From Candidatus Poribacteria bacterium (GTDB lineage: Bacteria > Poribacteria > WGA-4E > PCPOR2b), in the NCBI GenBank assembly GCA_027296925.1, contig JAPUIP010000557.1, positions 1 to 11,928 of the forward strand: a stretch of DNA of 11,928 nt, written 5' to 3'. Below the pieces are notes generated by a model. That model saw only the letters and a list, made by a program, of their open reading frames with translations, was not told where the DNA came from and searched no databases. The stretch's first letter is position 1. Each line of letters opens with the position of its first letter. Below, piece by piece: positions 1 to 7,097 of this stretch. Both the position numbers and the translations under genes were made by a program.

Positions 1-2322
1 GAGACGGGCTACTTCTACCTGCTTGGGTTGATCACATGGGTCGTTGCGACGCTTGTGTGGATGCAACAGCCGGACAACCGCGCAGCGCGAATCTCCTACT
101 TGATGAGCATCGGCTTCATGAACATCTGTTCTGTTGACGCGACGTTCTCAATCCAGAACGATACGTTGAGTAGTCGGATCGTGCCGCTCTCCCAATTTTT
201 CGCGGCGGCGATCTTGCCCTGCCTTTTCCTTCACTGCTTTCTGATTTTTCCTGCAGAGAAAAAGATCGCTCAGCGGTATGGCTGGCTGTTGAAAGTGCTC
301 TACCTTCCGGGGATTGTTCTATGCGCGGCCATGTCTTTTTTCTATCTACGTGGGCACGACTATGCCCGCGAATTTTTTCTCATCCAATTGCCGCCGCTCG
401 AGAATATCACGACCGGCTTTCTCTTCGCCTACTCAGTTGCAGGGCAGTTGCTACTATTACACACGAGCTTCGCTGCGCCTTCCCGATCGCAACTTCGTCA
501 AGCGCGATGGTTGCTGCTCGGCATTGCAACGGGGACACTCCCGCAAGCAATCTTCACGACGATTCCAAAGGTCTGGGATGTCTCCATTCCGTATGTCCGT
601 TTCTCCGCCTACACACTGTGTCTTATACCGATCTGCTACGTCGTTGCAATTATCCGCCATCGGTTGATGAATATCGAGCTCATCATCAACCGCAGCGTGG
701 TGTACACCCTTGTCAGCGGATTTGCGCTTGGGATTTACCTGTTGAGCATTCAAGGACTCACGATGTTTTTCCACACAGCCGCCCGTTCACGGACCGTGAC
801 CGCTATATCCGTACTCATTGCTGCTGTGCTATTTGCGCCGGCCAAAACGCGCATTCAAAACTGGATCGATCGGGCGTTTGACCGTGAGGCGTACAATTAC
901 CGACAAACACTTTTAGCGTTGAGCCAGACACTCCACTCGATTCTCGATCTGGAAATTTTGGTGGATACTTTGCTCCGTCAGGTGACTGAAGCGATGCATA
1001 TCGGTCAAGGCGTCGTGATGTATCGGGTGTCAGGAAGCCAGCCACAGTTTGTTCCGGAGGCGACCGTTGGCATCGTTTCTTTACCGCATGGATTACAGTT
1101 GACGTTATCCCCGTCGCTGCTGGAACAATTGCAAAGGGCGAAGAAACCGCTTGATTTCTCAGATCGACCGCTTGATCGGAATAGCATTCAATTCTTGGAG
1201 GGCAGTAGACATGCTACGATCGCTTCTCCAAATTCAGAATCGGTAGCAGATTTCATCGCACTGCTTCGATCGGCGGTATGGATACCGTTCGTCACGCGGA
1301 CGAAGGCGCAGGAGAATCTGGTGGGCATCCTTGTGCTTGGACAGAAGCTTTCGGAGGAACCGTATAGCCAAACAGACCTTGCGCTGCTTGGCACCCTCGC
1401 GCATCAAGGCGCGACTGCTGTCGAAAATGCGACACTCTATGCCGAGTTAAGTGCGCGAACGAAGGCGATGGAGATGGCACGGGGGCAACTCATGGCAACA
1501 TACTTGGATACCTATGGCGGTACAATGCCGGAAATGGATCGCCGAGGAACAGAAAGCGGAGATCTGGTTTCAGATTTTAACAATATTGCTGCCGCTCTCA
1601 AGGCGAGCCACGATCGCCTCAAGCAACTGGACACGCTCAAATCTCAGTTTCTGGATAACGTGTCCCACGAGCTACGAACCCCCTTGACACATATCAAGGG
1701 GTTTGTGGATAATCTGCTTGATGGCGTTGGTGGGAAGCTCTCAGAAAAACAGGCGAAATACCTATTGCGAGTGAAGGATAACTGCGATCGGCTCATCCGG
1801 CTGATTAATGACCTGCTGGATCTCTCGCAAATTGAGTCGGGCAAGATTTCCTTGCAGCTTAAACCGACCCGGCTATACCCTATTCTTGAAGCCACCATCG
1901 CGGGTATTCAGCCGATGGCAGATAAAAAAGCGATTCAAATCCATCCGCATTGTGACCCGGACGCGATCGTGTTAATAGACGCTGATAAGATGGGGCAGAT
2001 TATGACAAATCTGCTCGATAACGCCGTCAAGTATACCGGAAGCGGTGGGCATGTGGGCATCAGCGTTACGAGGCTATCGAATCGTGAACTCCAGATCTGC
2101 GTTGAGGATACGGGCATCGGCATTGCCGAAGCAGAACTCGATCTGATTTTTGATCGCTTTCATCGAGTCGCGGGCTCCAAGAACAGCGGCATCAGCGGGA
2201 TCGGGTTGGGGTTACCGATCGTGAAAAACCTTGTCGAGCTACATGGAGGCAACGTCTGGGTGGAAAGCAGACCCGGCAAAGGAAGCCGCTTTTATTTGAC
2301 GCTGAAATGTGAAAGGGATTGA
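1..2322 (+). CDS. Membrane sensor histidine kinase (multi-TM, GAF, HisKA, HATPase_c), 5' partial
   Basis: The frame is open to the left edge (it reads ETGYFYLLGL before the TTG at 28), so the true start is probably outside the window. Residues below count from that TTG. Residues 1-275 hold about seven to nine hydrophobic segments, making a membrane sensor region. A short juxtamembrane stretch (RHRLMNIELIINRS) follows the seventh and is typical of this N-terminal type. Residues about 295-475 look like a GAF domain, ending in LAHQGATAVENATLYAEL. A short coiled coil leads to HisKA with H-box SHELRTPL (phospho-acceptor His547). The ATPase domain has N-box Asn665, G1 DTGIGI (694-699), F-box FDRFHR and G2 GIGLGL (724-729), so all catalytic boxes are intact. 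It should autophosphorylate in response to a membrane or cytosolic signal and pass phosphate to a response regulator. No receiver domain is fused and no regulator gene lies downstream here. The signal is unknown. Confidence 0.93.
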   Translation, partial: ETGYFYLLGLITWVVATLVWMQQPDNRAARISYLMSIGFMNICSVDATFSIQNDTLSSRIVPLSQFFAAAILPCLFLHCFLIFPAEKKIAQRYGWLLKVLYLPGIVLCAAMSFFYLRGHDYAREFFLIQLPPLENITTGFLFAYSVAGQLLLLHTSFAAPSRSQLRQARWLLLGIATGTLPQAIFTTIPKVWDVSIPYVRFSAYTLCLIPICYVVAIIRHRLMNIELIINRSVVYTLVSGFALGIYLLSIQGLTMFFHTAARSRTVTAISVLIAAVLFAPAKTRIQNWIDRAFDREAYNYRQTLLALSQTLHSILDLEILVDTLLRQVTEAMHIGQGVVMYRVSGSQPQFVPEATVGIVSLPHGLQLTLSPSLLEQLQRAKKPLDFSDRPLDRNSIQFLEGSRHATIASPNSESVADFIALLRSAVWIPFVTRTKAQENLVGILVLGQKLSEEPYSQTDLALLGTLAHQGATAVENATLYAELSARTKAMEMARGQLMATYLDTYGGTMPEMDRRGTESGDLVSDFNNIAAALKASHDRLKQLDTLKSQFLDNVSHELRTPLTHIKGFVDNLLDGVGGKLSEKQAKYLLRVKDNCDRLIRLINDLLDLSQIESGKISLQLKPTRLYPILEATIAGIQPMADKKAIQIHPHCDPDAIVLIDADKMGQIMTNLLDNAVKYTGSGGHVGISVTRLSNRELQICVEDTGIGIAEAELDLIFDRFHRVAGSKNSGISGIGLGLPIVKNLVELHGGNVWVESRPGKGSRFYLTLKCERD

Positions 2323-2354
2323 TCTGTTGAGTCGTCTATCTTCAGGGAAGGGCT

Positions 2355-2702
2355 ATGAACCTATTCGTTTATGGAACTTTAAGGGACCAGGAATTCATCC
2401 AAACACGGCTCAACCGTACACTCGATGATCCGGTCGAGGCAAACATGCCTGGATTTACCACGGTTATGTCGAAGTCCGGGTACCCCGTCATGGTGCCGGC
2501 TGCGAACGCTAGCGTGGAAGGGCTCGTCTGGCGGGGATTGACGGCCGAAGATTTCAGGATTTTGGATCGGTACGAGGGCTGCGATGTGGAGACGCCTATC
2601 TATCAGCGGGAGAAGCGGAACGTCATGATTGACGGCCGGGAGTCGGAAGTGTGGAGCTATTTCGGCACACCGGCGTTTTTAGCGCAGATGCGTTCTGAAT
2701 GA
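2355..2702 (+). CDS. Gamma-glutamylcyclotransferase / AIG2-like family protein
   Basis: This is a 115-residue protein with the hallmarks of the GGCT-like (AIG2) fold. YGTL at residues 6-9 forms the substrate-binding loop near the N terminus, EGLVW is at 55-59, and LDRYEG at 70-75 carries the expected catalytic acid Glu74. The length fits single-domain bacterial members. Family enzymes release 5-oxoproline from gamma-glutamyl amines or peptides; the actual substrate cannot be told from sequence. The ATG is preceded by a purine-rich AGGGAAGGG ribosome site. The gene starts 32 bp after the histidine kinase and ends 23 bp before the M42 peptidase frame, so the three could share a transcript. The paired peptidase hints at peptide or gamma-glutamyl compound turnover, which is inference. 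Confidence 0.85.
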   Translation: MNLFVYGTLRDQEFIQTRLNRTLDDPVEANMPGFTTVMSKSGYPVMVPAANASVEGLVWRGLTAEDFRILDRYEGCDVETPIYQREKRNVMIDGRESEVWSYFGTPAFLAQMRSE

Positions 2703-2749
2703 TTGTGCCATTTGTGGTATAGAAAATGAACCATCCCAAAGGGAGAATG

Positions 2750-3817
2750 ATGGATCCAAAATCAATTGAACTGCTTAGAGAATTAACCCAAGCCGATGCA
2801 ATCCCCGGACACGAAGCGGAGGTCCGACAAATCTTCCAGTCACATTTGGAAGGTATCGGCGAACTTCAAAACGACCGACTGGGAAGCATCTTTTGCACAA
2901 AGCAAGGGCAAGCGGAAAAGCCGCGCATCCTGCTGGATTCACACATGGACGAAGTGGGGTTCATGGTCCAGCGAGTAACCGGATCGGGGTATATTAAATT
3001 TATCCCGGTTGGTGGATGGTGGGCGCATACACTGCTTGCACAACGGGTAAATATCTTAACGAAAGGCGGCAAGCTTCCCGGCGTCATTGCATCCACGCCA
3101 CCTCATCTTTTAAGCGAGAGTTCTCGAAACAAGGTGCTGGACATTAAAGACCTGTATATCGACATTGGAGCAGAAAGCGGTGAGCAGGCAGAAAAGGAGT
3201 ACGGTGTACAGCCCGGTTGCCCAATTATCCCTTACGGGCCATTCATGCCGCTGAAAAATCCTAAACTGTTTTCTGCAAAAGCGTTTGATAATCGCGTCGG
3301 TGTGGGATTAGTTATCGAAACGCTTCAGCAACTCGGCGAACATCCGAATACGGTCATCGGGACTGGAAGCGTGCAAGAAGAGGTTGGACTACGCGGCGCA
3401 CGGACCGCTGCTTCCGCAATCGAGCCCGACGTGGCGATTGTGCTGGAGGGACCGCCGGCCGATGATCTGCCGGGTTTCGATAGCGACGCCGTGCAGGGAA
3501 GACTTGGCGGTGGAGTTCAGATTCGGCTGTATGATCCAACGATGATCGCCAATCCGCAATTGTGTGACCTCGTGATTGAGACCGCCAAGACGCATCAGAT
3601 TCTCCACCAGATTGCCGTTCGCCATTCGGGGGGCACGGATGCCGGAGCGATTCACCAGGTTGGGCATGGGGTGCCATCGATTGTGTTGGGGGTGCCGGCT
3701 CGCTATGTGCATAGTCACGTATCCATCATCAACATTGATGATTACCAGGCCGCTTTGGATCTGCTGCTGCGTGTCATCCCACGACTCGATCAATCTACCG
3801 TAAAGGATCTGGTTTGA
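2750..3817 (+). CDS. M42 family metallo-aminopeptidase (YsdC/FrvX-like)
   Basis: The protein closely resembles Bacillus YsdC and other M42 (glutamyl aminopeptidase / FrvX) enzymes along its whole length. Counting from the furthest upstream ATG (2726), the metal and catalytic residues are visible: His73 and Asp75 in DSHMDEVGF, Asp188 in AFDNRVG, Glu218-Glu219 in VQEEVGLRG, Glu241 in VLEGPP, and His329 in RYVHSH. The segment GGWWAHTLLAQRV is also typical. These enzymes are cytosolic, usually di-metal and dodecameric, and trim N-terminal residues from short peptides. Possible starts are ATG at 2726, 2747 and 2750. I prefer 2750 because MDPKSIELLRELTQ matches usual family N termini and a GGGAG stretch lies just upstream, but the spacing is short and 2726 remains possible. 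The gene is convergent with the next minus-strand gene, with no clear terminator between them. Confidence 0.93.
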   Translation: MDPKSIELLRELTQADAIPGHEAEVRQIFQSHLEGIGELQNDRLGSIFCTKQGQAEKPRILLDSHMDEVGFMVQRVTGSGYIKFIPVGGWWAHTLLAQRVNILTKGGKLPGVIASTPPHLLSESSRNKVLDIKDLYIDIGAESGEQAEKEYGVQPGCPIIPYGPFMPLKNPKLFSAKAFDNRVGVGLVIETLQQLGEHPNTVIGTGSVQEEVGLRGARTAASAIEPDVAIVLEGPPADDLPGFDSDAVQGRLGGGVQIRLYDPTMIANPQLCDLVIETAKTHQILHQIAVRHSGGTDAGAIHQVGHGVPSIVLGVPARYVHSHVSIINIDDYQAALDLLLRVIPRLDQSTVKDLV

Positions 3818-3845
3818 GTTTCATTGATCGCGCTTCACACATTCG

Positions 3846-5501
3846 CTATCGGCACGTTAGTCGGATCACGCCATCGTAAGGGGTTGTGGGCGTAATGAGC
3901 AATCGCGCCGTTTGGTGGTTCATCGTCCAGTCAGCATCGAAGCTGTGAATCTTATGTTCGGTCACACCGCCATCGATTTCGATTTCATCGGCGCCGTTGA
4001 CAATCCGCGCCGGCGCTTTGTCGAGGAACACCATATCGGTCTGCCGAAGATCATATACCGTATCGCCGATATAAAGAACCCCTTGCTTCCTGAGCCCGAA
4101 TTCAAGCTGGAGCGGGATGCGCGCTTTACCTTCTGTTGTGATGCGAAACTCAAAGCCATCTGCAAGCCGTTCAATCTCCACGAAAATCCGGAGGTTCAGT
4201 GGGATGGCTTCTCGCCTTCTCGGTGTCGGTCTGTATATCCATTGGATGATTTCATTTCGGGTCATGTACGTTCCCTCATCGACCTCTAGCGCAACCGGCA
4301 CGTAATCTCGAAAACCGTGGTAGATGTATCTGATCCGGAAGCCATCGATAATCGCTTTCCCGTTATGGAGTGCAAACAAGAGCGCTTTGTCACCGATAAT
4401 CGTTGCACTCATTTTGTCCGCTCGAATCCGTGCGATATGTGATTTTGGATACACCGTTTCATACTGATTCGGGATGGGCAGCCGTGTAATCCAGTCGTTG
4501 TTGAGTTCAGATTCAATCATCAGCAACTCGCCGATGTCGGAGGTCAGAAAGAAACGCGAGGCACCCTCTTTTTTGAAGTGCCAATCGGGATGGTTGAGAT
4601 GAGGTCGAATGAAGCCATTATCCATCCGTCGAAGGTAAGTCGTTAGCGTCACATCCCCTGCAGTTGCATAGTAGCCGTTGTGATCGATAATCGACATCTT
4701 CTTCCAGGCGCCGTAGCCGGTGGGCATGCCGTTCTCTACGCTTTTGTCGTGAGAAAATTCAGTTGCCACTTCTCCATCGGCATGGAACGTGTGAAGCAGA
4801 AAATTTAGGCTTCGCCGGACATACTCTAATACGAATGGACGGTTGAGTCGCTCCGCAATGACCAACAACATCATATTCGATAGCATGCTATAAAACGGAC
4901 TCGGATCTCCATAAACCCCGTCATCGTTGATATCAATACCGTCTTGTAAAAAACTTTCAGCTCTGATCGCGGAGACACGATCGCCAAACTGCCTGTCAAA
5001 TTCTACAAGCGCCGCGGCTGCCACCCAACAATCGTGCGGAGTGAATACAGATCTGGTTTTGATCGCCTCTATCCCTTTGCGGAGAAATGTCTCGATCTGC
5101 CGAAGCAATTCTGCATGTTGATTCTCGCGAGAAAGCCAGCGGTATGCGCGCAAGAGCGCGTGTGAAGCGAATGCGACACCGGTTGGTCCCCCGATGTCGC
5201 CGCGGAAGTATCTGTCAATGGTGCCATCTTTATCCTGTGAACGGGTGATGAACTGCATGGCAAGGTGCATGCGCTCAAGTAACTCTGAACTGTGATAGTA
5301 TTGAGAATCCGGTGTGAGGTAGAGGGAGGCTAGCGATGCCAATGTGTTGGCTGCGGCCAGAGGTTCGCAAATCCGATGCTCTGGACAACGAAACCCGCCG
5401 TAATCGTGTTCGGCTGGATCTAAGACCTGCAACCGCAGCGCTTGTGTTGCAAACGCTCCTACAGCCGCTAATACAGCTTCATAATGAATCCTTGGCGTCA
5501 T
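3846..5501 (-). CDS. Uncharacterised protein, helical-toroid plus beta-sandwich architecture (heparinase/polysaccharide-lyase-like)
   Basis: This 551-residue protein has no family I can name firmly. Residues 1-340 look mostly helical, with repeated helical hairpins as in (alpha/alpha) toroids, and residues about 355-551 are rich in beta-strand patterns. That order is seen in heparinase II/III and alginate-lyase-like proteins. Possible active-site stretches are DGEVATEFSHD (about 242-252) and HNGYY (about 274-278), plus CPEH near residue 40. No signal peptide is evident, which is unusual for a secreted lyase and suggests an intracellular role or a related non-lyase function. A TTG at 5504 lies directly before the ATG at 5501. 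The GGAGAGGG at 5509-5516 is 7 nt from the ATG, so I choose the ATG. The gene follows larB on the same strand after 58 bp and converges with the M42 peptidase gene. The existence of the gene is certain; the lyase idea is inference. Confidence 0.85.
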   Translation of the reverse strand: MTPRIHYEAVLAAVGAFATQALRLQVLDPAEHDYGGFRCPEHRICEPLAAANTLASLASLYLTPDSQYYHSSELLERMHLAMQFITRSQDKDGTIDRYFRGDIGGPTGVAFASHALLRAYRWLSRENQHAELLRQIETFLRKGIEAIKTRSVFTPHDCWVAAAALVEFDRQFGDRVSAIRAESFLQDGIDINDDGVYGDPSPFYSMLSNMMLLVIAERLNRPFVLEYVRRSLNFLLHTFHADGEVATEFSHDKSVENGMPTGYGAWKKMSIIDHNGYYATAGDVTLTTYLRRMDNGFIRPHLNHPDWHFKKEGASRFFLTSDIGELLMIESELNNDWITRLPIPNQYETVYPKSHIARIRADKMSATIIGDKALLFALHNGKAIIDGFRIRYIYHGFRDYVPVALEVDEGTYMTRNEIIQWIYRPTPRRREAIPLNLRIFVEIERLADGFEFRITTEGKARIPLQLEFGLRKQGVLYIGDTVYDLRQTDMVFLDKAPARIVNGADEIEIDGGVTEHKIHSFDADWTMNHQTARLLITPTTPYDGVIRLTCR

Positions 5502-5508
5502 CAATTTA

Positions 5509-5516
5509 CCCTCTCC
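5509..5516 (-). promoter_or_regulatory. Shine-Dalgarno site of the lyase-like gene
   Basis: Read on the minus strand this is GGAGAGGG, 7 nt before the ATG at 5501 and only 4 nt before the TTG at 5504. The spacing favours the ATG. Confidence 0.6.
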
Positions 5517-5559
5517 ATAGATCTCTTTTTATCATTTCGTCGAATATGATTGGTGATGT

Positions 5560-6318
5560 TCATTTTTCGTTAAGCTGAAGTTGATTGATTAATGATGCGC
5601 TATATCCCCCGCCGAATCCGTTGTCGATGTTGACGACCGTTACACCAGCGGCACAGCTATTGAGCATGCTCAACAAAGCTGCAATCCCACCGAAACTCGC
5701 TCCATACCCGATACTTGTGGGGACGGCGATAACAGGCTTATCCACTAACCCACCGACAACGCTGGCGAGTGCGCCTTCCATACCTGCCACGACGAGAAGC
5801 ACGCGTGCCTGAATCAACATCTCGTGATAGTGGAGCAGGCGGTGCAACCCCGCAACCCCCACATCGTACAACCGCTCCACACGATTGCCCATCATCTGCG
5901 CGGTTTCCACGGCTTCTTCAGCTACGGGGATATCGGACGTGCCGGCAGAGATGACCAGAATACCATCGTGCAGTTCACCGGCGGGTTGACCAATCATGAT
6001 TGTACGGGCGAGTTCATTGAAACGAGCGGCCGAATCGACGGCCGCTAATGCCTGATACATCTCAGCCGTCGCGCGGGTGGCCAGGAGGAGATGCCCGGCC
6101 GCAAGAATTCGCTCGCTGATTTCCTTCACCTGATCGACCGTTTTACCCTGGCAAAAGATCACCTCTGGGAAACCTGTTCGTAGTTGCCGATGGTGGTCGA
6201 CTTTGGAAAACCCAAGGTCTTCAAACGGTAATTGGCGTAGGGATTGAATTGCCGCTCCAACCTCAACTTCACCACGCTGAACCTGCTCAAGAAGCGATCT
6301 TAATCTGTCGAGATTCAT
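5560..6318 (-). CDS. larB: LarB: nickel-pincer cofactor biosynthesis, NaAD carboxylase/hydrolase
   Basis: LarB carboxylates the pyridinium ring of nicotinic acid adenine dinucleotide and cleaves the phosphoanhydride. This is the first step toward the nickel-pincer nucleotide cofactor used by lactate racemase and relatives (LarA family). The sequence has the full family pattern: an N-terminal helical segment, PFEDLGF then KVDHHR (about residues 31-44), SAGTSDIPVAEEA (about 124-136), VAGMEGALASVVGGL (about 177-191), and PTSIGYGASFGG in the PurE-like core. A conserved Cys near residue 222 (MLNSCAAGV) sits where the family's catalytic cysteine is known. The frame extends upstream to a GTG at 6366, but MNLDRLRSLLEQ is the usual LarB N terminus. 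GGAAAGG lies 5 nt before this ATG, and the longer start falls inside a hairpin, so I use 6318 (252 residues). larC, larE and larA are not in the window. Confidence 0.93.
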   Translation of the reverse strand: MNLDRLRSLLEQVQRGEVEVGAAIQSLRQLPFEDLGFSKVDHHRQLRTGFPEVIFCQGKTVDQVKEISERILAAGHLLLATRATAEMYQALAAVDSAARFNELARTIMIGQPAGELHDGILVISAGTSDIPVAEEAVETAQMMGNRVERLYDVGVAGLHRLLHYHEMLIQARVLLVVAGMEGALASVVGGLVDKPVIAVPTSIGYGASFGGIAALLSMLNSCAAGVTVVNIDNGFGGGYSASLINQLQLNEK

Positions 6319-6323
6319 CTGAG

Positions 6324-6330
6324 CCTTTCC
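6324..6330 (-). promoter_or_regulatory. Shine-Dalgarno site of larB
   Basis: On the minus strand this reads GGAAAGG, 5 nt before the ATG at 6318. It decides the larB start against the upstream GTG at 6366 and ATG at 6357, which lack a comparable site. Confidence 0.6.
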
Positions 6331-6337
6331 ATCTTCA

Positions 6338-6375
6338 GATAAAGAAACCACAGGCATTACTTCCACCTGTGGTTT
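6338..6375 (-). terminator. Hairpin with T-rich tail, likely terminator of the YtxH operon
   Basis: A perfect 10-bp inverted repeat, AAACCACAGG (6345-6354) and CCTGTGGTTT (6366-6375), encloses an 11-nt loop. Read on the minus strand, the second arm runs into GGTTTCTTTAT, giving a T-rich though interrupted tail. It lies between the stop of the second YtxH gene (6412) and larB (6318). The simplest reading is a factor-independent terminator ending the alaS-DUF948-YtxH transcript. It is only about 14 nt upstream of the larB ribosome site, so an attenuator in the larB leader or a dyad operator is also possible. The loop is larger than in strong terminators. Confidence 0.45.
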
Positions 6376-6411
6376 GTGTCTATGTTGCCGGTATGCGATG
6401 TCTGCTGAATC

Positions 6412-6792
6412 TTAACTCACCGCGTCCTCTTCGTTCGGCTCCACTTCCTCCTCCCCGCTCTCTTCTGAAACACTGTGCACAAGATCTGCCTTCTTCCCCA
6501 GGAAAGCGGTTTTTCCAGCTTCTACGGCTGCTTTCACATTCCCGGCTGCGTCATCAACCCGCGCTCGACCTTGATCGACAACATCTGTGATCCGCTCTCT
6601 TGTCGCTTCTCGGACTCTATGAGCGGCTTCAATGCTTCGTTCTTTGGCATCGATAGAAGCGCTACGAATCTTTTCTCGGGTTTCTCGGCCGGTGATTGGC
6701 GCAAATAGTAAACTGAGGAGGGCACCGAATAAGCTCCCTAAAAAGAAAGCAAATACGACCGCCAATCCATTGCCTTGTCTTTCGTTATCCAT
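6412..6792 (-). CDS. YtxH-like membrane protein, copy 2
   Basis: This 126-residue protein has one N-terminal transmembrane helix (about 10-31, GLAVVFAFFLGSLFGALLSL) followed at once by LLFAPITGRETREKIR. The transmembrane helix followed by LLxAPxxGxxTRxxI is the signature of the YtxH family (PF12732). The rest is a charged amphipathic helix (about 37-105) with an acidic tail (EESGEEEVEPNEED). The likely topology is a short outside N terminus, or an inside anchor, with a long cytoplasmic or periplasmic helix. Molecular function is unknown; the B. subtilis relative is a stress-induced protein. The start is clear: AAGGAGAT lies 6 nt before the ATG, and this ribosome site overlaps the stop of the upstream YtxH gene, implying coupled translation. 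It is a paralog of the preceding gene, with an extra C-terminal extension. Confidence 0.88.
   Translation of the reverse strand: MDNERQGNGLAVVFAFFLGSLFGALLSLLFAPITGRETREKIRSASIDAKERSIEAAHRVREATRERITDVVDQGRARVDDAAGNVKAAVEAGKTAFLGKKADLVHSVSEESGEEEVEPNEEDAVS
6647..6719 (-). repeat. Duplicated YtxH segment, unit in copy 2
   Basis: This segment matches 6918-6990 at a constant offset of 271 bp. Exact shared blocks include GCATCGATAGAA (6647 and 6918) and AGTAAACTGAGGA (6707 and 6978), with diverged bases between. The gap-free alignment across both blocks indicates a tandem gene duplication that is not very recent. Confidence 0.65.
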
Positions 6793-6796
6793 TTGA

Positions 6797-7063
6797 TTAT
6801 CTCCTTGGTATAAGGCTGTTATCTTCTAAAGCCGCATTGAATCGCTCGATGCATTGATCCACGAGCTCGTTCATCGTTTCTTTCGCCTTCTGGGCGGCAT
6901 CGGCGATTCCATCCTGGGCATCGATAGAAACTCTACGAATCTGTTTACGTGTTTTTTTACCGGACTGTGGTGCCAACAGTAAACTGAGGATCGTACCAAT
7001 CAGGCCTCCGATGAAGAACATGATGACAATCGCAAGACCATAACCTCGGCTTCGGCCTCTCAT
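6797..7063 (-). CDS. YtxH-like membrane protein, copy 1
   Basis: This 88-residue YtxH-family protein has a glycine-rich N terminus and a transmembrane helix at about 8-30 (GLAIVIMFFIGGLIGTILSL). LLLAPQSGKKTRKQIR follows, then an amphipathic helix containing SIDAQDGIADAAQKAKE. The open frame continues upstream to 7252, but that part overlaps the DUF948 gene and does not resemble the family. A perfect AAGGAGGT at 7071-7078, 7 nt from the ATG at 7063, fixes the start. Only 4 bp separate its stop from the next gene. It aligns with copy 2 over the transmembrane and helix region (shared GLA, FF.G, LSLL.AP, SIDA). Function is unknown. Confidence 0.88.
   Translation of the reverse strand: MRGRSRGYGLAIVIMFFIGGLIGTILSLLLAPQSGKKTRKQIRRVSIDAQDGIADAAQKAKETMNELVDQCIERFNAALEDNSLIPRR
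6918..6990 (-). repeat. Duplicated YtxH segment, unit in copy 1
   Basis: Partner of 6647-6719, with the same exact blocks at the same spacing. It encodes the region from LSLLLAP to SIDA of copy 1. Confidence 0.65.
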
Positions 7064-7070
7064 CTCAATA

Positions 7071-7078
7071 ACCTCCTT
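7071..7078 (-). promoter_or_regulatory. Shine-Dalgarno site of YtxH copy 1
   Basis: On the minus strand this is a consensus AAGGAGGT, 7 nt before the ATG at 7063. It shows that the gene starts here and not at the upstream frame opening at 7252. Confidence 0.8.
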
Positions 7079-7097
7079 ACTATTCTTAACTTGTAAT

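Noticed and set aside
28..30. TTG as the start of the histidine kinase
   Set aside because: The reading frame stays open through position 1 with hydrophobic, protein-like residues, so the gene most likely begins outside the window.
321..881. 186-codon frame inside the histidine kinase gene
   Set aside because: It is in an alternate frame of a membrane-coding region, rich in Arg/His/Cys, with no domain features.
3818..3845. Possible bidirectional terminator between the convergent genes
   Set aside because: The 28-bp gap shows no convincing inverted repeat or T-run, so no terminator is called.
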